In this document: piece by piece, positions 15,201 through 25,270 of the stretch
How the letters are laid out: each line of letters begins with the position of its first letter
Numbering within the stretch: the first letter of the stretch is position 1
Source of the DNA: Bugula neritina
Taxonomy: Eukaryota > Bryozoa > Gymnolaemata > Cheilostomatida > Bugulidae
Length of the DNA stretch: 64,000 bases
Assembly (NCBI GenBank): GCA_964035545.1
Contig: OZ037767.1
Location: 32,201,628-32,265,627, forward strand
Direction of reading: 5' to 3'
The notes under the pieces: generated by a model
What the model was told of the DNA's origin: nothing
Databases searched by the model: none
The model's input: the letters and a program-made list of their open reading frames with translations, nothing else
Translations under genes and position numbers: made by a program

Positions 15201-17902
15201 ACCCCCCCCCCTTCCCCATGTAATGGTCAACCAGTAATCACACACTATTTGCACAAAGTTTAAAACACTTGAAGTTGTCTGCACACCTCAGGTTATGCTC
15301 ATGAACCCAGGTCTATGTTAGTCAGTACTCAGGTCTATGTTAGTCAGTACTCAGTACCCAGGTCTATGTTAGTCAGTACTCAGTACCCAGGTCTAAGTTA
15401 GTCAGTACCCAGGTCCATGTTAGTCAGTACCCAGGTCCATGTTAGTCAGTACCCAGGTCTATGTTAGTCAGTACCCAGGTCTATGTTAGTCAGTTGGTTG
15501 TTCAGCAGAATTTGAATCTCTTCTCCTTTCACAGGTTGTTCTTCAAAGCCGAGCCGGATTTGATGCCCAAATATCCATTTTATAAAGACGAGTGGAACAA
15601 GATATCGTACAATGACTACAGCGGGGGCTACCCTGACCAGCCCGCCAACACCTGGTTTATTGTCTTTAGAGAAATATTTTATGTTTCTGAAGACACGCTG
15701 TGTGTACCTAAAATGTATATACAGGTAAATATGATTCATCTGTTAGGTATTCAACAGGTAGATATGACTCATGTGTATACAGGTAAATATGACTCATGTA
15801 TGCAGGTAAATATGGTATATTGTAGGGAGGGCTGAACACGTGTCTTCTTCGAGTAGTTGATAATGACACCGGCACTGAAACTCCAAGAATCTTCCAGAAG
15901 GTGGCTCCTCAAGTTTACAAGAGGAACAAGAAAGGTTCTGCTCTTCTGTATTCTATCACTATACTATACTGTATACTATCACTATACTATACTGTATACT
16001 ATCACTATACTGTATACTATCACTATACTGTATACTATCACTATATTATACTGTATACTATCACTATACTGTATACTATCACTATACTGTATACTATCAC
16101 TATACTGTATACTATCACTATATTATACTGTATACTATCACTATACTATACTGTATACTATCACTATACTATACTGTATACTATCACTATACTATACTGT
16201 ATACTATCACTATATTATACTGTATACTATCACTATACTATACTGTATACTATCACTATACTATACTGTATACTATCACTATACTATACTGTATACTATC
16301 ACTATACTATACAGTGTACTATCACTATACAGTGTACTATCACTATACTGTATACTATCACTATATTATACTGTATACTATCACTATATTATACTGTATA
16401 CTATCACTATATTATACTGTATACTATCACTATACTATATACTATCACTATATTATACTGTGTACTATCACTATACTGTATACTATCACTATATTATACT
16501 GTATACTATCACTATATTATACTGTATACTATCACTATACTATACTGTATACTATCACTATACTATACTATATACTATCACTATATTATACTGTATACTA
16601 TCACTATACTATACTGTATTCTATCACTATACTATACTGTATACTATCACTATACTATACCGTATACTATCACTATACTATATACTATCACTATACTATA
16701 CTGTATACTATCACCTTATTGGACTGTATACACTATACTATACTGTATACTATCACTATACTATACTGTATACTATCACTATACTATACTGTATACTATC
16801 ACTATATTATATTGTATACACTATACTATACCGTATGCACTATATTATACTGTACGTATATATTACATATTTAAGGCTACACGTTTGTGGCGGAGGCTCG
16901 CTCCTTAGACGCAGCTATTACTGGAAATAAATGGAAGATGCGTCTGATTGGCTCAATGGCTCAGTTGCCCCACCCATCCCGACCAGAAGTTCAAAGTTCA
17001 TTTCACATGAGAGAGATTAGAGACTACTATGTGCCTCAAGATAACCACGTAATGCTGAGGTATATGACCAAATATATTGTGTAGTGTAATATATTATATG
17101 ATGTGATATAGCAATATAGTACCTGATATAATAGAATGTAACGTAGTAATATATTACAATATAATATCGTAATATAATTTGATGTAGTATAGTAATATAA
17201 TATGACGTAGTATAATAATATAATATAGTAATACATGATGTAATATAGTAATATAATATGATGTAGTATAATAATATAATATGGTGTAATATAGTAATAT
17301 ATTACAATATATTATAGTAATATAATATGATATAGTATAGTAATATAATATGATGTAATATAGTAATACATGATGTAATATAGTAATATATGATGTAATA
17401 TAGTAATATAATATAGTAATACATGATGTAATATAGTAATAGGATTTGTAGATATGTAGTGAAAGTGTTTGAAGACAACCACCTGGTGAGTCTCCAGCTA
17501 AACACCTCCAAACCTGACGTCTACATCAAGCTGCAGGTGCTCGATCAAGAAGAAGAGGTCCTTGCTGCCGTTGGAAAGGGTCATGTGGTGCTGCCTTCCT
17601 TCATATTCCAGAAAGATGCGAGTGCTGACGACTCTGAGAAAAGACCGAGCTCTCGCGGATGTGAGTACAGAATGCAAATAACTACGATACCACTAGTACT
17701 ACTACTAGTACTAGTAGTACTAGTGGTAGTAGTACTAGTACTACTACTAGTACTAGTACTACTACTACTACTAGTACTACTACCACTACTACTACCACTA
17801 CTACTACTACTACTACTGCTACTACTACTACTACTACCACTACCACTACTATTACTACTACTACTACTATTACTACTAGTACTATTACTACTACTACTAC
17901 TT

Positions 17903-17965
<63 letters not shown>

Positions 17966-18016
17966 GTACTACTACCACTATTACTACCACTACTACTACT
18001 ACTACTACTACTGCTG

Positions 18017-18053
<37 letters not shown>

Positions 18054-21000
18054 CACTACCACCACCACCACTACCACCACCACCACTACCACTACTACTA
18101 GTACTACTACTACTACTACTACTACCACTACCACTACTACTATTACTACTAGTACGACTAGTACTACTACTACTATTACTGCTACTACTACTACTAAGAT
18201 ACATTCATAACTGTCTCTGTTATGTTTGAAGCTGCTAAAGGAAGTAAGAATAAAGGATCGTCCAATAAGAGAGTTGGTTCCGCCACTCAATCGGTAAGTA
18301 ATGAGAGGTTAGGTGTTTAACTAGTTGTCCGCCCCACTGCACCCTCCTATTTCTCTTCTACTCACTGTGAAAGGGGAAGTCCCTTGTCATCACTAAACAA
18401 CTCTCTAGGCAGATTTATATACGTGACATGTTGAATTGTTTACTAAACTGTTTTTAGAGTTGCCCTCTCTTTGTAAAACTTGTTCTAGTCTTACTCAAAA
18501 CTCACTGATATTTAGTTGTGTAGAGATTGTGAATTAATATTGAAATCCTGTTGGAATTATCTGTTGATGTGACACAACAGAAAAACAGCAGACGACTTTG
18601 TAAAGCTGTATCCACTGACCGTTCTGATCGTATGGTATGTGCTTGTCCCCCTTTCAGCTGTTGCTGCATGCTAACAGACATCTAGTCTCTGCGCACTTCT
18701 TCTCTTGGCCCTTTCTCCTCGGACTTTACTAGCTTCACCAGCTTACTCTTGGTTCAAATGTTTGCGAATTTCTGGATTATTTCTTCTTGTTTTGGATTAA
18801 AATGAGTTCTTTTGCGCCGTACTTTTTCTCTTAAACCCGGTGAAGTTTCCTCATCTTTCTGTGTTGGTGCTGAGAACTGAAAGTTACATCGTAACATGGT
18901 TGGAGTTTTTTAGTGTTTGGCAGCAACAGCCAACTATCTTTCTTCTTCAATGTATAATGTAGAAGAGTTCAAGTGTCCTAAAGAGTATACTTTTATTTTA
19001 TGTGCTACACACTCTATAAGTAGCTCGTCTAATTAGACACTGTGACTTGACTTTACCATGAGTATGTAGTGTAGTTATCTCTCTCCAGCCACGAGCTGAA
19101 AGTCGCACATCTCTGGACGGAATGGAAGAAGAGGAAGTGGTGAGTGACTCGAAGGAAGTGAAGTCACACAAGTACGTCATACAGGCGATGGTGCTTAGGG
19201 ACAGCTGGCCTCTCAACCAACACCAGTGGGCGTTTGTTGAGGAGTTGAAGGAGAAGGAAAGAGAAGAACTAAAAGGTTAGCCTCGACATTGTCTCTTTGT
19301 TTCCTACATGAATATATTAGAGTCTATTCTCGCATTATCTGTCACCTCTATTAATCTCTCATACTGAGAATGCTGACTTTGTGTGGGTGTGTCTAGTTTA
19401 CGCTGACAGGAAACACGACCTGGCCTCTTCTCACACCCTCTCTAGAAATACTATTCCTCCAGCCAGAAATGCATCTGCTACTAGCGGTCTGTCATCTTTC
19501 ATCACGTTCTCTTCAGTTTTGTTCTGTTACATCTTCTCTTTCTTTCCTTGGGAGTTATCCTCTCTGAAAACAAGACTTAGTCTGTGATTCAGTCTTAAAG
19601 AATTGCTGTATGGCTAGACTCTAATATACCTACAATACACTACCTGGGACTACCTACAATATATTACCTGTGACTACCTACAATATATTACCTGGGACTA
19701 CCTACAATACACTACCTGGGACTACCTACAATACACTACCTGGGACTACCTACAATACACTACCTGGGATTACCTACAATATATTACCTGGGACTACCTA
19801 CAATACATTACCTGGGACTACCTACAATACATTACCTGGGACTACCTACAATACATTACCTGGGACTACCTACAATACATTATTTGGGACTACCTACAAT
19901 ATATTACCTGGGACTACCTACAATACATTACCTGGGACTACCTACAATATATTACCTGGGACTACCTACAATACACTACCTGGGATTACCTACAATATAT
20001 TACCTGGGACTACCTACAATACATTACCTGGGACTACCTACAATACATTACCTGGGACTACCTACAATACACTACCTGGGATTACCTACAATATATTACC
20101 TGGGACTACCTACAATACATTACCTGGGACTACCCTGTTCAATGATTCCTTTAGCCATTGCTTAACTATCACTTACATATTGTAGGTGACAGAAAGCTAT
20201 TTATGTACCTTTCATTCACTTACTTGGCACTGTTTGTTACCCAGTTGCGTGTTCCATTTCAGCACACATTTGATTTGTTACTGTTTTATTTTCCATCACA
20301 ATTTTGTTGAATATTTTAGCCAATTATGAAGAAGGTAACTGGGCTGAGCTCTTATAATGTAGCCACTAATCTGCACTAAATATCTGCTACTCATGTCTAA
20401 CTTTAGTTTATAAACTGGGTAGATTGAAAACTACTTAGTGAAATCCATCCAGTTAATTTCTTAACTCAAAATCTATACAAGAACTAGACTTCAATCTGCC
20501 GTAGTTTATAGCTGATTAACAATGAAACTGCTGAGATATATAATAGAATATGCAAAAGAAGATGATTCTGCAATGATTATAGTGCGAGTTGGCCATGTGC
20601 CGTAACTGTAAGGCTGTGTGTGGTGAAGTGATTTGATTAATTCTTCCACTAGTCTAGTAGATCTCATGTAGTAGTTTCTGAATCTCGCAATAGTGAGTTT
20701 CTTTCAACTTGTGAGATGAAAATGCTCTCGCAATCAGTGGATGTAAATGAAAGAAGTTGAGTGGTTGTGGTTTTACTGTAGCCTTAGTATTCTATGTTTG
20801 CTGTAGCCTTAGTATTCTATGTTTGCTGTAGCCTTAGTATTCTATGTTTGATGGTAGTAATGAAAGCAAAGGACAGAGAGCAATCCCCCTCGGGTCAGGC
20901 AGCTGCCAAAGAGCAGAAAACTCCACAGGGCACGGCTAAAGGAGGTAAAGCCAAGGGTAAAGAGAAGGTAGATAAAAGTGACAAGACAAAGGCAGGGGGG

Positions 21001-24000
21001 CTCTCCTCACGCCCTTCCAGTGTCTCATTTGATGTTGCAAAACCTCACTGGACCTTGCGGATAGTGAGCGACGCTCCAGCCGCTGTGAGTCAACTCGTAT
21101 ACTTGGAATATTCCTTGTAGGTCACTGTAGGTTATTGTAGGTCACTGCAGGTTATTGTATACCTCACTGCAAGTTACTCTAGGTTACTGTAGGTTACAGA
21201 TTGGTAGGCTTGCTAGTATTTTAGACATTTATTGGCCAAAGATTTAGTGTACTATTAACCAACTAAACTGCGAACTGTGTTCGTAAGCTTACAATGTTTG
21301 GGAGTTGAGTGGTTCTTGGGCGATTAGTCATGTATCACAATACACGTCTTATCCTTGGCCTCACATAACTTGTCACTAATAAACGAATAACAGAAGTTGT
21401 GTATTTGCCTGTCACTAACGAGTCACGACTTTCTTGCCAGCAACCCCTCGAGTCTTCCACCAATAAAAAAGTGACAAAGCCTGCGGAAGTGGTTGAGTCG
21501 GTGATAGTAAGTGTTGCAAGTGTAATCTCTCCTCTGATTCGTCCGCGTGACTGACTGTATCCCCAGTCTCAACCAACTACTCCTTCTCATCCTTTCATGT
21601 AGTCTTAGTCGACTCTCTGTGACTATGGATCACTGTGTGTCACTAGGTGTCACTGTGTGTTGGCATGTGTCACTAGGTATCACTGTGTGTCGGCATGTGT
21701 TACCAAGTGTCACTAGGTGTCACTGTGTGTTGGCATGTGTCACTAGGTATCAGCATGTGTCACTAGGTGTCACTGTGTGTCGGCATATGTTAACATTTGT
21801 CACTGAGTGTCAATATGTTTCACTAAGTGTCAGCATTGGTCACTATGAGTAATAGTTGCCAAATAACTTTCTAATACTTCAACTAACCACTGTTAATCAT
21901 TCTATCCCTCTTCATCAGCTGTCTTCTACTTTAGTATGTCTAGTGCTCAACTGCTGAGCTATCATTACTATAGCCACCAATATCTCTTTCTGTTTTAAAT
22001 ATTTTATTAATTATTTTGCAGCAAAACAAGAAACTTAAGGTATAAATAATAATTCATTGTATTTAATAATTAGTATGTTGAAAGTAGATCCACTTTATAT
22101 ATTCATCTTTGCCAGTTTAATGTTATTTTCCTCCAGTTAAGAAATGGTTTGCTTTGATTTTGATGTTTTTCGTGATGATAGTTTTATTTCTGTAAAAATG
22201 CTTGCATCAAATGTTTCACTAGATGTTGAGATTATAATATAGGGGTGTATAATATAGGGGTGAATAATATAGAGGTGTATAATATAGGGGTGTATAATAT
22301 AGGGGTGTATAATATAGGGGTGTATAATATAGGGGTGGATATACTAATGTTCTGTTAGGAAGAAATAGAAGTCAAGAAAGATACTGAACGGGCAGATGAA
22401 ATTAGAGCCATGAAGAAAGCGTGGGAGGAGGCTGAACCAGGAAGAGCTACGAAGGTTACCAGAATATATATCACTCATATTACTCATATTACCAGTACAT
22501 ATTACTCGTATTACCAGAATATATTGCTCATATTACTAGTATATGTTACTCGTATCACTAGTATATATGTTACTCGTATTACCAGTATATGTATTACTCA
22601 TATATATTACTAGTATTACCAGTATATATATTACTCGCATTACCAGTATATATTACTCATAATACCAGTATATAGTACTCGTATTACTAGTATATTTTAC
22701 CCGTATTACCGGAATATATTACATTACTCGTATTACCAGTATATATATTACTCGTATTACCAGTATATATTACTCATACCAGTATATATTACTCATAATA
22801 CCAGTATATATTACCCGTATTACCAGTATAGTAATTAGCTGTGGTACGTTGTATAGGCACAACTTTCCAGACAGAAGTACCTGGCGTCACACATGATCAA
22901 AGTAGACGATAATGAGGAGTCCCTACCACCCCCTCCTACCGCTCAGTCAGCCGACTTTGAAGAGGAAATGGTCTACAGTTTGCAGCCCCCACCTGGCCCT
23001 AAGGCGAAGGAAATCCTACAGCCATTAGATGTGACACCCTTCCTCAGGTAAGCTGACACCTTCTTCAGGTAAGCTGACACCTTTCTCAGGTAGGCTGACA
23101 CCTTTCTCGGGTAGGCTGACACCTTCCTCAGGTAGGCTGACATCTTCCTCAGGGATGCTGACACTTTCCTCAGGTAAGCTGACACCTTTCTCAGGTAAGC
23201 TGGCACCTTCCTCAGGTAGGCTGACACCTTTCTCGGGTAAGCTGACACCTTCCTCAAGTAGGCTGACACCTTTCTCGGGTAGGCTGACACCTTACTCAGG
23301 TAGGAAACTGTTGTATATATTATATATATAAATATATATTTGTTGCATACAGGAAATTGTATGACACGCCGAGATATAAAGACGAGGCAGAAGATCGCAG
23401 ACAAATGGAAGCTCGGCAAAAAGAGATACAGGAATACAGGATGTTCAGAGAAAAAGTGGAACAGTGGAGAGAAGAAGACCTGCAGGAGAGGAACAGAATG
23501 AAGGTTCAACAACTGGAAGAGTGTGAGCGTCTGCAGGTAAAGGGAGACGACATTGTGTGCGTGTTGATAATTCACCTGCTGGACATCTAACAAGACGTGC
23601 TAACCAACTAATCTATGTGCACAATAATCATGTGTAGAAGTGACTTGGCCTTTTCATTGGTAGACCGAGTGGCCAATGGGGATGTTGTTTGCATTTCACT
23701 GTGCTGTTAGACTCTGTGGTAAAGATGAGAAGGCGTATTGCATTGACATGTATGTTGGTGTGATTGATAGGCAAGGGTTGACTCTATTCGACACATGCGG
23801 TTACAGAATCACCGTAGACTGGCAGAACGGGCCACTGTGTATGATCCTTTCTCTGTTGTTTATTTATATTGTACTAGATGTAGGCTAACCCTGTGATAAT
23901 CAACTCCAATCACTGCAACTACTCTTTCCCAATTGTGTTTGTGTGATTCCCAAGTCACAAGTACTTGAATCTATGACTCAATTTCACTCGATTAACCGAA

Positions 24001-24671
24001 TCACCTTCCAGTAGATAAGTAGGTGAACATTTAGCCTTCATAGCCCAAAAATGAATGCAGATTTGAGAGTTTTAGATGTCCTCTTCCTTTGATCTAATCT
24101 AGTTCAGTTGAATGCTTCGTTTGTGCTTTTGTATCACAGATATTATTTAGATGTGAATCCATTATAATTATATTTATGTTGTCTTTGACTCTTCTATTTT
24201 AAATGTTGAAGTTATGATGTGTAGTTTCATGTGCATTCTCCATACCACAGACATTGCAGTTGTCACAGTAGTATACATACTGTTGTATTATACAACAGTA
24301 TATATACTATTGTATTATACAACAGTATGTATACTATTGTATTATACAACAGTATGTATACTATTGTATTATACAATAGTATATATACTGTTGTATTATA
24401 CAACAGTATGTATACTGCTGTATAATACAACATTATATAATATTACATGTATTTTTAGGCAAAATTAGATGAAAAACGGGCGGAGATTAACGCTCCAAGA
24501 GAGGCATTTAGGCAAAAATATTTGGAAGCTGAGAGATTGCGATTGGAGGAACTAGCGGCAGCAGAGGCAGCGTTAAAAGCAGATGCAGAAAAATTAGCCC
24601 CGTCACCAAAAGGGAAGAAGAGTGGAAAGAAGAGTCCTAAAGCTAGCGGAAAATCCGGCAAAAAGAAATGA
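218..24671 (+). CDS. ADGB: Androglobin, 3' part of gene (39 exons)
   Basis: Androglobin is a large chimeric protein with a calpain-like N-terminus, a circularly permuted globin split by an IQ motif, and a coiled-coil C-terminus; in mammals it is linked to cilia and spermatogenesis. Exons read here, all phase-compatible: 218-520, 678-840, 1129-1234, 1446-1582, 1742-1986, 3205-3376, 3463-3510, 4532-4696, 5568-5678, 6871-6921, 8029-8149, 8387-8573, 8681-8747, 9392-9439, 10055-10139, 10444-10671, 11272-11392, 11535-11676, 11814-11981, 12129-12273, 12813-12917, 13162-13227, 13477-13521, 14627-14852, 15535-15724, 15826-15934, 16876-17059, 17443-17660, 18232-18293, 18581-18634, 19089-19275, 19397-19486, 20858-21084, 21441-21506, 22022-22039, 22359-22454, 22857-23047, 23353-23536, 24459-24671 (TGA). 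Family-typical stretches include VIPPWKLIRP, FVDSLKPTEI, YPDQPANTWFIVFRE and PRIFQKVAP. About 1,790 codons are visible, more than expected for a partial protein, because of Lys/Ser/Pro-rich linkers. The 218 acceptor is the least certain border. Nothing upstream of it (1-217) could be assigned. Confidence 0.9.
870..1110. repeat. 36-bp intronic minisatellite, about 7 copies
   Basis: The unit begins TGATGACACACTCTGGCAGG. The array fills the ADGB intron between exons 678-840 and 1129-1234. Its copies produce spurious open frames on both strands. Confidence 0.9.
1275..1425. repeat. 13-bp intronic minisatellite
   Basis: About eleven copies of CAGTTCACATTGC and its T variant lie in the ADGB intron before the exon at 1446. 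Confidence 0.9.
1581..1690. repeat. 51-bp duplication containing the splice donor
   Basis: Two copies of a 51-bp unit beginning AGGTGAGTGAAAGTACTTCT, plus the start of a third. The first copy includes the true donor of exon 1446-1582, so the second carries an identical spare donor. Confidence 0.9.
2132..2164 (+). CDS. ADGB: Possible 33-nt proline-rich micro-exon of ADGB
   Basis: Between the exons ending at 1986 and starting at 3205 lies a 33-nt stretch bounded by AG and GT. It keeps the phase-2 frame and would add a short Pro/Ser-rich segment (TGLSPPSPPIP). The reading frame is intact with or without it, so it could be constitutive, alternative or fortuitous. Confidence 0.4.
2457..3093. repeat. 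16-bp minisatellite, about 40 copies
   Basis: Unit GTGAGTTAGTGAATCA with AATCA, AGTCA and TAAAT variants, in the ADGB intron between 1986 and 3205. Many units start with GTGAGT, a perfect splice-donor hexamer. Confidence 0.95.
3741..4395. repeat. 27-bp minisatellite, about 24 copies
   Basis: Unit TGTTACTATGTATACTCTGT plus ACTCCGG or ACTCCAG, in the ADGB intron between 3510 and 4532. Because 27 is a multiple of three and the unit lacks stops in several frames, it gives long spurious ORFs on both strands. Confidence 0.95.
5065..5505. repeat. 29-bp minisatellite
   Basis: Imperfect copies of a unit beginning TGTGACCTTCTTATCATGTG with ACTTCATCA, in the ADGB intron between 4696 and 5568. Confidence 0.9.
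6263..6835. repeat. 20-bp minisatellite, about 28 copies
   Basis: Unit TCAAGTCACTGTATATCCCA with few substitutions, in the ADGB intron between 5678 and 6871. The rest of that intron (5679-6262) holds no gene that I can see. Confidence 0.95.
7090..7600. repeat. Two adjacent intronic minisatellites
   Basis: An array of about 17-19 bp units (GTGCAAACTGTTGAAAGTA and variants) occupies 7090-7300. A 17-bp array (AGTCAATGTGAGTGTAG) occupies 7395-7600. Both are in the ADGB intron 6922-8028, whose remainder shows nothing else. Confidence 0.85.
8228..8396. repeat. 41-bp repeat carrying the splice acceptor, 4 copies
   Basis: Four copies of a 41-bp unit ending in AAATACTGCTGCAGGTAAA. The last copy supplies the acceptor of exon 8387-8573; each earlier copy contains an equivalent CTGCAG or CTGTAG site. 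Confidence 0.85.
8822..9275. repeat. 26-bp minisatellite
   Basis: Unit GACATCATCAAGTGAGATCA followed by CTCAGT, about 17 copies, in the ADGB intron between 8747 and 9392. Confidence 0.9.
9785..10035. repeat. 14-bp minisatellite
   Basis: Unit AGTGTACCACAGTC or the TACTACAG variant, about 18 copies, directly before the acceptor at 10054. Many copies end in CTACAG or CCACAG and so look like weak acceptors. Confidence 0.9.
10222..10312. repeat. 19-bp minisatellite
   Basis: Four to five copies of GTGGGTGTGGTTTGTCTAA in the ADGB intron 10140-10443. Confidence 0.8.
10696..11236. repeat. 21-bp minisatellite, about 26 copies
   Basis: Very homogeneous unit GTGTTGAATAGTATAAGTATT (A/G variant at one position). 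It fills the ADGB intron between 10671 and 11272 and yields spurious ORFs of about 200 codons on both strands. Confidence 0.95.
11272..12273 (+). other. ADGB: ADGB exons covering the first part of the permuted globin
   Basis: Exons 11272-11392, 11535-11676, 11814-11981 and 12129-12273 encode a beta-rich segment (PGRHVLKFNMSAPLGYYV) followed by an alpha-helical stretch (VRIISNLCKCMQTFNDVEAF, then the THHYK region and a helix rich in Ala/Leu). In androglobin the globin is circularly permuted, with the C-terminal helices first, then an IQ motif, then helices A and B. The helical exons sit where the first globin block is expected. I did not assign the proximal heme histidine; several His residues near 11970 and 12135 are candidates. 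The domain call rests on family order rather than on an alignment. Confidence 0.6.
11992..12095. repeat. 15-bp minisatellite
   Basis: About seven copies of AGCAGACGTATAACT start ten bases after the donor at 11982. Confidence 0.9.
12300..12780. repeat. 47-bp minisatellite, about 10 copies
   Basis: The unit begins CTCTCTACAGCTATATATAC and ends in TGTTCTCTATACTATAA. It lies in the ADGB intron 12274-12812. Each copy contains a pyrimidine-rich tract with CTACAG, that is, a decoy acceptor. Confidence 0.9.
13590..14384. repeat. 22-bp minisatellite, about 36 copies
   Basis: Unit CTATGACACTGACTAGCTGG plus TG, very homogeneous, in the ADGB intron 13522-14626. Confidence 0.95.
14627..15934 (+). other. 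ADGB: ADGB IQ-like motif and following conserved block
   Basis: Exon 14627-14852 encodes KISKVWKGHFVRRL, which resembles an IQ calmodulin-binding motif with the Gly and the paired Arg kept but without the leading Ile-Gln. It is followed by a helical stretch (YDCLVKISQAL) that fits the second block of the split globin. Exons 15535-15724 and 15826-15934 encode the most recognisable androglobin segment of the window (KYPFYKDEWNKISYNDY, ANTWFIVFREIFYV, RVVDNDTGTETPRIFQKVAP). Loss of the canonical IQ pair may weaken calmodulin binding; that is inference. Confidence 0.65.
15305..15495. repeat. 21-bp minisatellite
   Basis: Imperfect copies of AGGTCTATGTTAGTCAGTACC before the exon at 15535. The rest of the intron (14853-15304) holds nothing recognisable apart from a poly-C run near 15202. 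Confidence 0.85.
15945..16850. repeat. 17-23-bp AT-rich minisatellite
   Basis: Units of the type ACTATCACTATACTATACTG fill the ADGB intron 15935-16875 almost completely. The variable unit lengths give overlapping spurious ORFs in all plus-strand frames. Confidence 0.9.
17075..17440. repeat. AT-rich irregular tandem repeat
   Basis: TATAGTAATATAATATGATG-type units of irregular length fill the ADGB intron 17060-17442. Confidence 0.8.
17690..18200. repeat. Trinucleotide (ACT)n microsatellite, about 500 bp
   Basis: A long CTA/ACT array with interspersed CCA, GTA and TTA triplets in the ADGB intron 17661-18231. It encodes spurious poly-Leu, poly-Ser and poly-Val ORFs. Confidence 0.95.
18635..19088. 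other. Intronic stretch with nothing recognisable
   Basis: ADGB intron between exons 18581-18634 and 19089-19275. I see no repeat array, gene or mobile element here. It is one of the few introns of this gene without an array. Confidence 0.6.
19640..20145. repeat. 24-bp minisatellite, about 21 copies
   Basis: Unit ACCTGGGACTACCTACAATA plus CATT or TATT in the ADGB intron 19487-20857. The rest of that intron (20146-20776) shows nothing recognisable. Confidence 0.95.
20777..20853. repeat. 25-bp triplication next to a splice acceptor
   Basis: Three copies of GCTGTAGCCTTAGTATTCTA plus TGTTT end just before the acceptor of exon 20858-21084. Confidence 0.85.
22235..22835. repeat. Two intronic minisatellites flanking an ADGB exon
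   Basis: A 16-bp array (GTGTATAATATAGGGG) occupies 22235-22340, before exon 22359-22454. An irregular array of ATTACCAGTATATATTACTC units occupies 22465-22835, after it. Confidence 0.85.
23041..23305. repeat. 21-bp minisatellite built on a splice donor
   Basis: About twelve copies of TCAGGTAAGCTGACACCTTCC. The first copy spans the real exon-intron border at 23047, and most later copies repeat CAG|GTAAGC or CAG|GTAGGC. Confidence 0.9.
24270..24440. repeat. 27-bp palindromic tandem array
   Basis: About six copies of GTATTATACAACAGTATGTA plus TACTATT, each self-complementary around TATACAACAGT-type motifs. The array lies directly before the last ADGB intron acceptor at 24458. Confidence 0.85.
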
Positions 24672-24704
24672 GTAGCATCGCCTGTAGTAACTTCAGAATT
24701 AACA

Positions 24705-24850
24705 ATTCATTGCCATTCAATATCCGTCCATTGGCATTCAATATCCGTCCATTGCCATTCAATATCCGTCCATTGGCATTCAATATCCGTCCATTGCCAT
24801 TCAATATCCGTCCATTGGCATTCAATATCCGTCCAATGCCATTCAATATT
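24705..24850 (+). repeat. 21-bp minisatellite in the ADGB 3' UTR
   Basis: About seven copies of a 21-bp unit, CCATTGGCATTCAATATCCGT, alternate between TTGGC and TTGCC variants. The array starts about 35 nt after the stop codon and ends before the poly(A) signal, so it should be present in the mature mRNA. Confidence 0.9.
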
Positions 24851-24936
24851 GTATTTTTGTATTAGCTGTTATAGTTGGTTGTTTCGAATTTGTGCTCTTC
24901 AATGTATATAGCCAGTAAAATTCAACACAATTTTAT

Positions 24937-24942
24937 AATAAA
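24937..24942 (+). terminator. ADGB: Likely ADGB polyadenylation signal
   Basis: A canonical AATAAA hexamer lies 266 nt downstream of the ADGB stop codon in AT-rich DNA. The next gene, on the opposite strand, ends at 25271, so this is the natural place for ADGB transcription to end. Confidence 0.55.
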
Positions 24943-25270
24943 TATAATATAATAATTACGTATCACTCAACGTGTTATTAAACCTTCTGCATTTCTCAGG
25001 CTTATGCATTATCAGCCATTTTCAAAAAGATGTCCAGATAAGACAAATTCACATAGTCAAAGTTGATTTTTAAGTAAATCAATAAATACATTGTATTACA
25101 AAACTAGAAAATAACTCCAAATGGTAGAAATAAATGTAGAGTTAGTTGTATGATGCACATAATATTTACAGAACACACAAATTATATGACTATCCCGTCA
25201 GCTTTAAACGAGTAGAACTGTTGATGACATCATCTGAGAGAGATGAGACCGTATGCACTCACAACTGAGT

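Larger units (their letters stand above)
22359..24671 (+). other. ADGB: ADGB C-terminal charged coiled coil and basic tail
   Basis: Exons 22359-22454, 22857-23047, 23353-23536 and 24459-24671 encode a strongly charged helix rich in Glu, Arg, Gln and Lys (KEIQEYRMFREKVEQWREE), consistent with a coiled coil. The last exon ends in an alanine/glutamate helix and a Lys/Ser/Gly-rich basic tail (KKSGKKSPKASGKSGKKK) before TGA at 24669-24671. The tail resembles nuclear-localisation or microtubule-binding basic stretches, which is inference only. Confidence 0.7.

Noticed and set aside
17459-18290. Poly-Leu, poly-Ser and poly-Val ORFs
   Set aside because: Encoded by the (ACT)n array; only 17443-17660 is a true ADGB exon.
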